Assembly (NCBI RefSeq): GCF_018812025.1
Contig: NC_063052.1
Span: 22,294,150 to 22,358,149 of the forward strand
Direction of reading: 5' to 3'
DNA: 64,000 nucleotides
DNA from: Megalobrama amblycephala
Lineage: Eukaryota > Chordata > Actinopteri > Cypriniformes > Xenocyprididae
Part shown: positions 35,308 to 47,101 of the stretch, piece after piece
How the letters are laid out: each line of letters begins with the position of its first letter
Position numbering within the stretch: the first letter of the stretch is position 1
Made by a program: the position numbers and the translations under genes
The notes under the pieces: generated by a model
What the model saw: only the letters and a program-made list of their open reading frames with translations
Databases searched by the model: none
Told to the model about the DNA's origin: nothing

Positions 35308-35986
35308 TTAAAGGTCCCGTTTTTCGTGGTTTTTTGAAGCTTTGATTGTGTTTATAGTGTGCAATATAACATGTGTTCATGTTTCGCGTGTAAAAAAACA
35401 CAGTATTTTTCACATAATTTACTTATCTGTATACCGCTGTTTCCACTGTCATAAAAACGGGCTGATGACTTCCTTGTTCTATGAAGTCCCTCCTTCAGAA
35501 ATACGTAACGAGTTCTGATTGTGCCAGCGGTTCCTGTGTTGTGATTCGACAGTAGTTTAGCGCATCTTGCCCGGAAAGGTCACGCCTCTTACCATAAGGT
35601 GGAGATGCATGCGCTCAGTGTTATTGTAAACATGTCTTTAATTTTACACTATCAATTTGAGCCGGAATCAGACCCGGTGATTGGACTGCGGGATGAAAAT
35701 AACAGCGTTTCGACGACATGGCGACAAACACACTCTACAAACGCAACGCTTGTGTATTCCTGTGGGCGGAGGTTAGTCAAAAAACTGTTTTAGTGACGTC
35801 ATTAAAGAAGGAAGTAGAGGGATGTAGTCCAAACTGGCCGTTCGATGTAGGCGACTTCTGTTAAATAAAATATCTCGCTTTGAACTTTGAGCTTTAAAAT
35901 TTTACAAATTTTATTTATACTCTAACAACAACATTACACACTAACTAAAGTTTGAAACATGGGATCACGAAGAACGGGACCTTTAA
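35308..35986. mobile_element. TTAA-flanked MITE, AAAGGTCCCGTT ends
   Basis: TTAA on both sides, termini AAAGGTCCCGTTTTTCGTG and the inverse of AAAGGTCCCGTTCTTCGTG. 679 bp with no coding capacity beyond chance frames. Confidence 0.85.
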
Positions 35987-36334
35987 AAGTCTGTTGCGGT
36001 GTGTGCAGAAAGAGTTGTTTGCCCTTCAAATCAGCATTGGAGTTTAAAATACGACCGATGGACTGACGGTGAGGTTCAGGCTTTATTAAGCTTATATGTG
36101 GAGGAAGAAATCCGGGATATCTGGAAAATGGAACTGGAAGGTCGCACGCAGTTCTACGTCAACGGACAAATCTTTACGGTACTTTAGACTGCTATGAAAA
36201 CACAGACAGCAACAGGTCTGGGGGGAAAAAAAAGTTCCTGGGACAAATTGTTCTGGGTAATTTCGATGGAAACAAGGCACTAGTAACTAAAACCCACAGC
36301 TTCACTATTAGTAGAGAGATGCTGCCAGGTAGAA

Positions 36335-37161
36335 TTAAAGGATTAGTCCACTTTTAAATAAACTTTTCCTGATAATTTACTCACCCCCATGTCATCCAAG
36401 ATGTCCATGTCTTTCTTTCTTCAGTTGAAAAGAAATTAAAGTTTTTGATGAAAACATTCCAGGATTATTCTCCTTATAGTACACTTCAATGGGCACCAAA
36501 CAGTTGAAGGTCAAAATCACTGCAGCTTCAAATTGTTCTACACGATCCCAGATGAGAAATAAGGGTCTTATCCAGGGAAACCATCGCTCATTTTTTGAAA
36601 AAAATGGAAAATTATATAAGTTTTAACCATAAGCTCATCTTGAACTAGCTCACTTCTTCTTCTCCTCTATTAGAATTCTGGCAGTGTAGACACTTCTAAG
36701 TGTATTACTGCCCTCCTCAGGTCAAAGTTTGAACTAATTTTTATATGCAATATGCTAGTTCAAAAGTATATAACAATTAGTTCAAACTTTGAAGTTAGAA
36801 GTGTCTACACTGCCAGAATTTTAATAGAAGAGAAGAGGTAGTTCAAGATGAGCATTTATGGCTAAAACTTATATAATTTTCAATTTTTTTCAGAAAATGA
36901 GCGATGGTTTCACTAGATAAGACCCTTATTTCTCATCTGGGATCGTGTAGAACAATTTGAAGCTGCAATGAAACTGTAATTTTGACCTTCAACTGTTTGG
37001 TGCCCATTGAAGTGTACTATAAGGAGAATAATCCTGGAATGTTTTCATCAAAAACTTTAATTTCTTTTCGACTGAAGAAAGAAAGACATAGACATCTTGG
37101 ATGACATGAGGGTGAGTAAATTATCAGGAAAAGTTTATTTAAAAGTGGACTAATCCTTTAA
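36335..37161. mobile_element. 827-bp near-palindromic TTAA foldback element
   Basis: TTAA-bounded, ends AAGGATTAGTCCACTTTTAA and its inverse. The two arms match over almost their whole length of about 390 bp each, leaving only a small loop near 36715-36790. Half or partial relatives lie in ago3 introns near 55917-56115, 58030-58130 and 61597-61830. Confidence 0.9.
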
Positions 37162-37315
37162 TTCACATCTGCAATCGCTCTCTTACTAATGCATTCATAT
37201 AAATGTAATCTTTACAGTACTACTTTATCTGTATCTGATTTAGAACAAGCAGAAATCTGTGAGATATATAACAACCCAAAGACAAAAGCACTGATAAAAA
37301 TAAGCTGTTATGAAG

Positions 37316-37395
37316 GAGCAATAGCCTTGTGGGCAGCGCTGTCATATGCCATAGCTGTGCACAAGTTGACCCGCGTTCGAGTCTCAGGCTTATTT
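37316..37395 (+). repeat. tRNA-like SINE fragment
   Basis: 'tagccttgtgggcagcgctg' (A-box side) and 'cgcgttcgagtctc' (B-box side) resemble a tRNA-derived SINE head. No intact tRNA can be folded. Confidence 0.4.
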
Positions 37396-37915
37396 GTTCA
37401 TTGATGATGTCATCAGCAACTAGTCGACGTTGACTCGACTTTCATCACATAAATGTTGACTTTAAAAAATCTGAAGTTGTTCAACGCTTATTTCAAACCA
37501 CATATGAATGTAGCTCAAAACAGATTCTTAAAAAGCGCATTTTTGGCCGTTCACACTTGCTAAATACAATCAGATTCTATTCGGATATGCACAAACATTG
37601 GTTTTGGGCTGAAGTCTGAACGAAGCTTAAGATTAAATTTGCAGTCAGATTTGCAAAATTTCAGCAAAGTTTTGCAGTTCCCATTGTCAATAGCATAGAG
37701 ATGTATAAAGCACAGCTCACACAGACATCACTTTCAAACTAAACAGCTTTCTGTTCACAAACACAGTGAATTTGCATGACCAAAATGAGAAAAATCTTTT
37801 CCATGAAAAACACACAAATTCCTATTAAAATAACTGGATTTGGCCTGTGAAATTTCGCTGAGCAACAGTAAATGTGACTGCACCTTAAGTATGAGGTAAG
37901 AATCAGGACATCGAC

Positions 37916-39757
37916 TCAAGCGAGGTCCAGCTTGTGTCTGCCACTAGAGTTGGTGAGAGGCACCACAGCTGAACGCAGACCCTCAGTCTGGACCCCAAGA
38001 GTAAGACGCAGGCGGGTCTGGCTGCTGCGCTGCTCCAACGACAGGGCATCCTGCTTACGGGACAGATCCTCTATCATTTGAGCTTCATGCTGCTTCAGAG
38101 ACTGCAGAGAGTGCCTGGTCATGGACAGGACACAGTATCAAAGGTGTTCACACGTCAGATTAGTTACGTCAGAATTAGCATTATTTATATAAATGAAAGG
38201 AGGAATTGAGATAAAACTGAACTTACTGAGCCTGTGCCAGCTTCTGTTTCAGTGCTAAAATGGTGGCTTCCAGTTGTTTGGCTTCATCCACCAAACCAAA
38301 CTGTACCTGGGTGTAATGGGTTATGATATAACCAAAACACAGCAGATTAAGATGGATTGTGTTTGTTTTTCAGTGGGTGATAGTAATTAACTAGAACAAA
38401 GGTCATACATCTTTTTATTGCAGATGACATGAGGTGCAGTAACATTTATCACTGTTTTGCAAAAATCCAGCCATTTCAATCCACCTTTCTTAGTGTCATC
38501 CGAGTTATTTTAACTGTACAAAAACAGCCTGTTATGCTGCTTGATATTGCAAACTGCTATTTCTTATCATATTAATTTATTATCATATTCATAAATATAG
38601 TAATTTCAATAGGATTACACACGATCAGGTATTTTGTGTGAGGGCGAAAGGTTTTGCGACATGTTCAAGTTGGTCACATGGATTTGCTCCACTGATCAAC
38701 AGAAAGTTAGTTGTTAGTTGTACTTCATAAATCACCACACTATTGAAAATAGTGCAGAAATTTCATTGTGATGGCACTTTTATGCAGTTTACTATTCAGT
38801 TTACCTCATCTCTGCACAGGTCCATGCCGGGCCTCTTTATCCTGTTCTCTAGACGGGTGTGGACCAGCTTTAGAGGAGCCATCTTGGCATGCAGGTCCTC
38901 CTCCAGGCCACCAATATCCTTCTCCAGCTCAGCAATCTCATCCTGAGTCTGAGAGACAGTTGGACAAATTGAAAGAAAGAAAAATGCCCTATTCATTCTA
39001 TTCATCGATTACCACATGACACATGGAATACTTGATTCTTATTGGTCAATCGCAGCTTTCTGCTATCAGATGTTTTTGAATAATTACCTCTATAGTCCCT
39101 AACAACCAATTTCCTACAATTTGCTCATGTCTCCCATATCACTCCACGGACTGTCTTCTCACATGGCTAATAAAATAGTATACACTCAAATCATGTCCAT
39201 GTATTGATTTTTTTTGGTGGGAAGTCATAAAAGGATATTTTGCAGTCAGCTGGTCATTATCACAAAATAAACTCCTTCAGGTTGATACAAAACCTTAACG
39301 CCTCACTTGATCACCCTGTGGGGTTTATTTGGGAATAATGACCAACTAACCAATATTTCATTGCTGAACATCAACATTTCAACTGAGTGTAAAGCACTTT
39401 CTTTAACTACTTATTATTTTGTATGACAGTTCATGCGAGGTTAGTATGCTGTGGCCAAGATGCTCTACGTATGCAAAACCACCAGAAAAATATAAAAAAG
39501 AGGGGGATAGTAAGGATGAAGCCTCACAGTTTTCAGCTGCCAGTGCATTTCATGATGGGCTTGTTCTTGGTGGTGAGTTCGCTTACGGAGCGCAAACTCC
39601 ACAGCCATTCGTTGGGCTTCCAGCTCATTCTGCACCTAAGAGAGAAGAGGCATGTAGTGAATGGCTTTCATACTAAATACTGTTACCTTGTTCAACTACA
39701 AGTCATTTTGATCATCTTAAAAGTTTCTTGAATATTTTAAATTGAGCTTTTACACAC

Positions 39758-39820
<63 letters not shown>

Positions 39821-42800
39821 TTATTAAATCTATATATATCTTATATATAGATTATTAAATATGTAGACCAGTTTCACCTGTGCTCTTGTGATGCTGTTAT
39901 TCTCTCTTATCTGCACAGAGGCCTGCATCTCTTCTTTGGCTCGGGTAATATTGTATCGGCTGAACTGCTCCCACTGCTGGGGAGTTGTGGAACTGCAAAC
40001 AAAGTGGACAAAACACACTATTATATTATATTATATTATATTATATTATATTATATTATATTATATTATATTATATTATATTATATTAGTATATTATATT
40101 AGTATATTACTTTAATATTTCAAAAAGTTTTCATTTGCAAGAAACCAATTATATTTTTTTAATATTATGTATGATATTTATAATTTTCTAGTACATTTAA
40201 CTTAATGTTTTAAATAGTTTTCTTTTTTTTCAAATCATCAAACTACAAAAAACAAAAAATTACTAATATTTAGAAAATGTATATTGATCATGTTATTTAT
40301 TTGTTTGTATTGTATTTATTAAGTGTTTAAGTATAAAAACAATACAGGCATTTTTTACTTAATGATATCATAAATTAAATATATCATTACCATAGAGAAC
40401 TGACATTTAATTGTTTAAAAATGGAGATTTAAAGTCGCCATGAAAACAAAATTGACCTTTTTTTATGGAAAATTGCAATATTTATTATAAATGATGTATA
40501 TGTGCACATAATTTACTTAAAGGTGCCGTAGAACGCATTTTCAAAAGATGTAATATAAGTCTAAGGTGTCCCCTGAATGTGTCTGTGAAGTTTCAGCTCA
40601 AAATACCCCATAGATTTTTTTTTATTCATTTTTTTAACAGCCTATTTTGGGGCATCATTAAATATGCGCCGATTCAGGCTGCGGCCCCTTTAAATTCTCG
40701 CGCTCCCCGCCCCCGAGCTCGCGCTTGCCTTTAACAGCATAAACAAAGTTCACATAGTTAATATAACCCTCAAAATTGATCTTTACAAAGTGTTCATCAT
40801 GCAGCATGTCTAATCGCGTAAGTATGGTGTTTATTTGGATGTTTACATTTGATTCCGAATGAGTTTGATAGTGCTCCGTGGCTAACGGCTAATGTTACAC
40901 TGTTGGAGAGATTTATAAAGAATGAAGTTGTGTTTATGAATTATACAGACTGCAAATGTTTAATAATGAAAATAACGACGGCTCTTGTCTCCGTGAATAC
41001 AGTATGAAACGATGATAACTTTAACCACATTTAACAGTACATTAGCAACATGCTAACGAAACATTTAGAAAGACAATTTACAAATATCACTAAAAATATC
41101 ATGTTATCATGGATCATGTCAGTTATTATTGCTCCATCTGCCATTTTTCGCTATTGTCCTTGCTTGCTTACCTAGTCTGATGATTCAGCTGTGCACAGAT
41201 CCAGACGTTAATACTGGCTGCCCTTGTCTAATGCCTTGAACATAAGCTGGCATATGCAAATATTGGGGGCGTACATATTAATGATCCCGACTGTTACGTA
41301 ACAGTCGGTGTTATGTTGAGATTCGCCTGTTCTTCAGAGGTCTTTTAAACAAATCAAATTTACGTAAGAAGGAGGAAACAATGGTGTTTGAGACTCACTG
41401 TATGTCATTTCCATGTACTGAACTCTTGTTATTCAGCTATGCCAAGGTAAATTCAATTTTCCATTCTACAGCACCTTTAAAATTCATGTGCCCTTGTAAT
41501 CTTTAATTAAAATAACTTCCCCTCCCTCTTGCAGCAACATCTCTTCTCTGATGACGTGTTTACTGGAGCGAGGGCGGGGCAACCTGTCAATCACATGAGA
41601 TCGACCAATAGCAAACCACAACGATCCAATAAGTTCCTGATGAACAAAATCAAATCCCACCCTACATTTTTTCTTGTTTGAGAACCCCTTTCACTCGGAT
41701 ATACGTCACAATAGAGAAGAAAAGTCGGTAACACTTTACAATATGGTTCAATTGTTAACATTGGTTAATGTATTAACTAAGATGAACTAACCATGAGTAA
41801 TACATTTGTTTCTGTATTTGTTAATCTTTGTTAACATTAGTTAATAAAACTACAGCAGTTCATTGTTTGTTCATGTTAGTTCACAGAGCATTAACTAATG
41901 TTAACAAATACAACTCTTGATTTTAATAATGCATTAGTAATTTTGAAATTAAGATTAACAAAGATTAATAAATGTTGTAGAAGTGCAGCTCATTACTAGT
42001 TCATGTTAACTAATGTAGTTATGAACCTTATTGTAAAGTGTTACCGAAAATACTATCACAGCTTCCTTTTCTGCCGCCCTTTAAACTACATACAGATTTG
42101 GGGGCCCTTCTTGGCCTATAATATAGTCTCTGGATATTATTTTTATTATACCAAGCACATTAAGTCATATGCTCACCCAGGGGGCACTCTTGTGGGGTTG
42201 GGCTTCAGGGAGATCTCAGGTGACCGTATAGTGAGAGACAAGCATGACATGTCCACATCAAGGGCCTCGATTTTATCCTGAAGGTCAATGGTCAGCTGTT
42301 GCCGTGCTTCCTGTAGACGACTGAGAAGATCTGCTGAGATTAGAAACCAGAAACCACCTAATCTTCATCATATCAACAGGCAAGTAAGATATGATGTATA
42401 ATCATTTATCTTACTTTCACTGTCATTCAAAAACAAACAAAGCAGATTCACTGTAAAACCTAACAGTGAAAATCGCTAAATGAAAAGTTTATTTTACTTA
42501 AAATTTTCAAAACGTTAATTCAACTTAACAAATATTTTTGACGTGAACTCAAAAACTAATTATATTAAGCAGAACTCAATCTGAATAAGTTGCTAGAAAT
42601 AATATGCTATTTTAACTCTAATGATTTAAGTTACAAAAATTCATTTAATCAGTAGCTTACATCTATGGCTGACTACAACATATTCAAACTAAATTCCATG
42701 GTTCTATTTTTTTTTTTTTTAAATAATGTTTTCTGCAAAATTACATTTGTATAGGGCTCTAGGTTATTTTTTTATTAACTAAAAGCGAATCAAATAAATA

Positions 42801-44894
42801 CATAAACAATAATAAATACATGAATCTATTTCATATAAGCTACAAGCCTACATTAAGCCTTTTTAACGTAATTTTACTCATGGCAAACTATTATCCGGGT
42901 GTGTTTCATAAGAGTCAAGAAAAACCATGCGCATTTTCCCTCGTCAGTCACGTCCGCCCATCCATCCACCATTGCTATTGAGTGCTTCAAACCAATTAAC
43001 GTCTATGTGATTTAATGTAGTACTATACTTACCACAGCTGTTCAAAGGCCTGATCGATGCACTGCTGAAGGCTGCGTTGTGCTCCATCAATCACCTCTAC
43101 TTCCTTCTTAAGTTCAGCTTCTACAGGGTCACTGACCAGCTCCTTGCCACGACGGCCTTCCCTCAGGGTCAAGCACTCCGTAGTGACTTCAAGGGGCAGA
43201 ACAGTGGCAGCAAGGGCTCGTTCTGTCTCCTCCTTGGACTTAGCAATGTTTTATGGGTTCATGAATACACTTGAGATGTTTTTGACTTTCTTAAACACAA
43301 ATTTGTCTTACATTGCATTATATGTTTATTTTTTACAATGCATTTCTTCACTGTAAACTAATTTTGAATAAAAAAGATTATTGGAGTACATTTTACAAGA
43401 AAAGACTATTTAAAGGGATAGTTCACCCAAAAATTTAAATTATCCCATGATTTACTTACCCTCAAACCATCCTATGTTCTTTCAGAGGAACACAATCGGA
43501 GATATATTTAAAAATATCCTGGCTTTTGAAGCCCAAAATAAATGCATCCATCCATCATAAATATATTCTGAAAAGCATTGGGTTTTTGTACGAAAAATAT
43601 CCATATTTAAAACTTTATGAAGTAAAATAACTAGCTTCTGCCAGACGACTGTACGCATACTGCGTACGCATATGAGTAACCCCCTGACGCGATATATGAT
43701 GCAGGACACCTCTTGCTCCTCTTCACTTATATCGAAATCCTCCGACATTTCTATTTAAAATTTAATGTTTAATTCATGACCGGTGTTTTGTTTTGCTCCA
43801 TCCTCTGTGTTTCCATGTTCGTCATTGCATCATGCGTTGGGTCAGGGGTTACTCTTTTGCCGCAAGTCGATGTGTATGGGCATCTGCTGGAAGCTAGTAA
43901 TTTTTAAAGTTTATAAAGTTCTAAATATGGATATTTTTCTTACAAAAACCCATTACTTAGTTTCAGAAGGCCTTTATGGATGTATGGATTATTTTTTTAT
44001 GATGGATGGATGCATTTTGGGGGTTCACTACCATTATAAAGCTTGGAAGAGCCAGGATATGTATCAATATATTTCCAATTGTGTTCGTCTGAAAGAAGAT
44101 AGTCATATACACCTAGAATGGCTTGAGGGTGAGTAAATCATTGGATAATTTCCATTTTTGGGTGAACTATGCCTTTAAGTGTTTCATCAGTGTTACTTGA
44201 TGTTTCTTTACAGCAATTTCTGAATTACAATTGTTTCTACATGTACACCAATTTTTTTTTCAGTGTTGTAAAGTACCTGACACAAAGGTATGTCAGGTAC
44301 TTAAAATAACTTTTAAGGAACCATGACATTAATCACCAGAGTTAGTGCATCCATTTCTGCATCCACTTCCTGTGCACAGGCTTTCAGATTCTCTTTCCAG
44401 CGTGTGATGTCATTGATTCTGTCACTCAGTCGCCGGCTACTGTCATACTCATCCCAGTTTGTCTGATGGGATGAGAAAAACAGCAAAGGATTTGTTGGTT
44501 ATGCTTTATTTTGTGTCCTTGTTACAGTCTAGTTACACATTTAAATACTGAGTGATATTGAATTACATGTTGTTAGGGTTAGGATGTGGTTTAGTAGTTG
44601 CTTGTAATTATGCATAATTTTATATTATTATTTACTGTTACATGTGTGACACTGTAAAACAAAGTGTTACTTATTGTTCATTAGTGGTAATGTTTTTATC
44701 TGTCAAACAACTTCCCACCCTGATTTTAAATGCATTACCTTATTGGCCGTCTCATTACGCAGAGCTCTTCCTGCCTGCCGTATCTCATGTGAAATATTGC
44801 GCTTGTGCTCAGCAGCATCCGAGATCTGTTTATTGTCAGTTGCCCAGTCAGACACACTGTAACGCAAGCTTGGCTTCGAGCTCAGGGTGGCCAT
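37916..44894 (-). CDS. tekt2: Tektin-2
   Basis: Encodes tektin-2, a coiled-coil filament protein inside doublet microtubules of cilia and sperm flagella. Nine coding exons on the minus strand: 44739-44894, 44337-44462, 43033-43238, 42177-42320, 39878-39992, 39528-39635, 38805-38948, 38227-38306 and 37916-38114. All have GT-AG borders and matching phases, giving 425 codons against 430 in human TEKT2. The start MATLSSKPSLRYSVSDW and the run RNISHEIRQAGRALRNET mirror the human N-terminus. Conserved stretches include ECLTLREGRRGKELV, LPLEV, LSLTIRSPEI, QQWEQFSRYN, ELEAQR, the tektin-type LKLVHTRLENR...RPGMDLCRDE, and LEATILALKQKLAQAQ. Intron 4 holds two MITEs and intron 5 holds long TA-rich tracts. 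The gene looks intact. An RFX-type X-box lies at its 5' end. Confidence 0.95.
39757..39820. repeat. (TA)n microsatellite
   Basis: About 30 TA units in a tekt2 intron, with a degenerate TA-rich extension to about 39855. Confidence 0.95.
40019..40108. repeat. (TTATA)n pentanucleotide array
   Basis: About 14 units of TTATA just inside the intron next to tekt2 coding exon 5 (39878-39992). The array ends in two interrupted units. Confidence 0.95.
40517..41480. mobile_element. TTAA-flanked element, AAAGGTGCC ends (copy 2, inverted)
   Basis: Same family as 25302-26253 in opposite orientation, 964 bp, bounded by TTAA with AAAGGTGCC / GGCACC-like termini (right end 'acagcacctttaa'). Lies in tekt2 intron 4. 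Confidence 0.85.
41727..42045. mobile_element. MITE with GGTAACACTTTACA ends
   Basis: 319 bp with inverted termini GGTAACACTTTACAATATGG and its counterpart ending TTGTAAAGTGTTACC, full of 'ttaactaatgttaac' motifs. A widespread cyprinid type. It sits in tekt2 intron 4, ending about 130 bp from coding exon 4. Confidence 0.85.
43410..44178. mobile_element. TTAA-flanked foldback MITE (TTAAAGGGATAGTTCACCC family)
   Basis: Ends TTAAAGGGATAGTTCACCC and GGGTGAACTATGCCTTTAA, with inverted arms sharing 'aaatatccatatttaaaac'. 769 bp in a tekt2 intron. Arm sequences match 10273-10690 and 49748-50078. Confidence 0.8.
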
Positions 44895-45090
44895 GTTTGC
44901 TGGTATCTGGTCCCATAGAAACAAGAACACAAACACAAAAGGAGTAGTTCTGGTAAACAGGCAAATGGTTAACCATCTGAATCTAAAGGCTTCTGTTTGT
45001 TTTTTACCATTATTTATGCGTCAAATACATTAAGACATTTTCTAATTGTTCATTTACATTATATATGTAAATTAAATGTATATTATTATA

Positions 45091-45155
45091 GGGAGTTGTG
45101 GCCTAATGGTTAAAGTCGGACTAACCAGGCAAGGAGTATGGGACACTATACCTGG
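45091..45155 (+). repeat. tRNA-derived SINE head fragment
   Basis: 'gttgtggcctaatggttaaagtcggac' carries the A-box of a common fish SINE. The B-box is degraded and the tail is absent. Confidence 0.45.
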
Positions 45156-45812
45156 AATTTTTAAAATTATTAGTATTATTGGACCGATTGTCAGAAGTTG
45201 GAAATTCTTCTCAAATTTAGCCTGGTGATGTCTATACTTCTCTGTTTCATACTCTAGAAAGCATTTTGGTTTTATATTAACAGCTTCAGATGTATATCAG
45301 GATCACCAAAGCATCAGAGGTTTCCGCACTCTTTGTGCTTTTTAAAAATTATATAATTTTTTTTTTTTTTTTTTTTTATGTGTCTAAAGAGTAACTTTTG
45401 TGAAACTTTTTCTATTAAACTCTATTTAATACTTCACAACCACTGTTGTTTTTACACATTGCACAAAAGCTATTATGCCACAAAAGACTAAAATCAATAT
45501 AACATACACTTCAGTTCATGAAAGCCATGAAAATGACAGCAGTGCAGCTTCTGTTAGCTGGTGAAAAAATTTCTTTTATAAATACATATATAATAGATTT
45601 TCAGTAATTATTGTGTCTTTGCACACCAAAGCTCAGCTTATTACACACAACATCAATTTAGAGAACATTAAAGCCATTCTGTGTTAAATAGAGCAGGGTA
45701 ATGGATTTTGCCTCTGTGGCTGTTTATAAAAAAAACAAAATGATTTTAGATATCACCAGAGTGAATTTGAGGATAATAAAAAATAAATAATAAAAATAAT
45801 GCAAATTAACAA

Positions 45813-46126
45813 TTAAAAGGATAGTTTACCCACAAATTTCGTCATCACTCACCCTCAAGTTGTTCCAAACCTGTATGAGTTTCTTTCTTCTGTTGAACAC
45901 AAAAGAAGATATTTTGAAGAATGTTGACGGTTGACAGTTGACGGTAGCCATTGACTTCCATATTAGGAAAAAAAATACTATGGAAGTCAGTGGTTACTGT
46001 CAACTGTCTGGTTACATTCTTCAAAATATCTTCTTTTGCGTTCAGAAGACAGAAACTCATTTGGAACAATATGAGGGTGAGTAAATGATGACAACATTTT
46101 AATTTTTAGGCGAACTGTCCCCTTAA
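45813..46126. mobile_element. TTAA-flanked foldback MITE
   Basis: 314 bp with inverted arms (a 'cttctgttgaacacaaaagaagatattttgaagaatgtt' type arm against its inverse at 46010-46060) and TTAA at both ends. It lies in the intron between the tekt2 non-coding exon and the first coding exon. Confidence 0.75.
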
Positions 46127-46318
46127 TACACAGTTTTATTCATGTATTTAATACATAATTATCAAAGCTTTTTAAGAGAACAAAAAGTTGGATTAGGAGG
46201 GAATTCATCTCATAAAATATAAACTGACTTATTCATATACATCTACCGTTAAAAAAAATAAGTTAATGTAGTCCTACATGTTATTTGTAAGCCGCCAAAA
46301 AACATTTATCTGACTTAC

Positions 46319-46387
46319 CGAGACGGATGAAACTTTCAGATGTTTTGTTTGTCTGTTGTTGAGTCCAGCAGTAAAGACGGTAAGCGG
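46319..46387 (-). other. tekt2: Likely non-coding first exon of tekt2
   Basis: On the minus strand the sequence reaches a strong donor (CG|GTAAGTC, exon end 46319), and the first coding exon opens 1.4 kb downstream after an acceptor. Its position just below the X-box and at the end of the gene suggests a 5' UTR exon. The exact start is inferred. Confidence 0.5.
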
Positions 46388-46400
46388 GTCTCCTAGTAAC
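46388..46400. promoter_or_regulatory. tekt2: X-box (RFX binding site) at the tekt2 promoter
   Basis: GTCTCCTAGTAAC fits the X-box consensus RYYNYY-N1-RRNRAC at every position. RFX factors, often with FOXJ1, drive ciliary genes through such sites close to the start. The location just upstream of the non-coding exon is where one would expect it. Confidence 0.65.
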
Positions 46401-47101
46401 GGGGCGACGACAGCTTATTAAATAATTTAAATAGCATAGCAACGCTCAACAATTACTCACTCACCGTTTCATCCTCTTACCGTAACATCGTCTATCTATG
46501 ACCACTCGTCTCAGCTATTGCACTTTATAAGTGCTTTTGTTGAATCGCATATAGACCTGAATATCACTTGCCATTCACCATCAACAACCACCCACATCTT
46601 TTCACATTTTTTTTTTTTTTTTAGTAGTTAAGACGTGTAAAGTGTAAAAATGATAATTAATTAGACAATGATTTTTGTCAAAATTTTGAAGGGAAAATCT
46701 TCTTTTCAACCAAACCAAAAAACATGAAACATGAGAAACTGGCTCAGACTGTTTTATTTCATACAAATAGTTCAGCTATATATTTTTACAGGTTTGAGGT
46801 TGATTAGGCTACTTCATAATTATTTTCATATTTCAGATTTTTTTTATCCTCAAAAATGATTATATCTGTATACATAGGTTTATATAATAATGATATATTG
46901 GTCAAAGTAGTTCATGAATGTTTCAGTGTTTGATTAATGGAATGATTGATTACTTCTGGAATTAACTGGTTTACTCTCTGTCTGCCCTAATTTTTTTCTT
47001 CCCACAATCATAAACCAGAAACCATTTCATCAGTGAATATGAATTATGAGTACATGTATTTATGGCACAGATTTATCATAGTTGCAGTTCAGATAGAGTT
47101 T

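Larger units (their letters stand above)
31590..37915. other. Gene-poor stretch between ffar cluster and tekt2
   Basis: I find no supported gene. It is occupied by a Tc1-bearing foldback (32013-32560), another foldback (32600-33115), a SINE (34341-34493), two TTAA elements (35308-35986 and 36335-37161) and a tRNA-like SINE scrap near 37320-37390. A 108-codon minus frame at 33719-34045 has no recognisable domain or splice context. Confidence 0.55.

Noticed and set aside
40019..40108. CRISPR-like regular repeat
   Set aside because: It is a pentanucleotide TTATA microsatellite without spacers, in a vertebrate intron.
43482..44136. Frames of 88 and 117 codons
   Set aside because: They lie within a foldback MITE and read the two arms of the inverted repeat.
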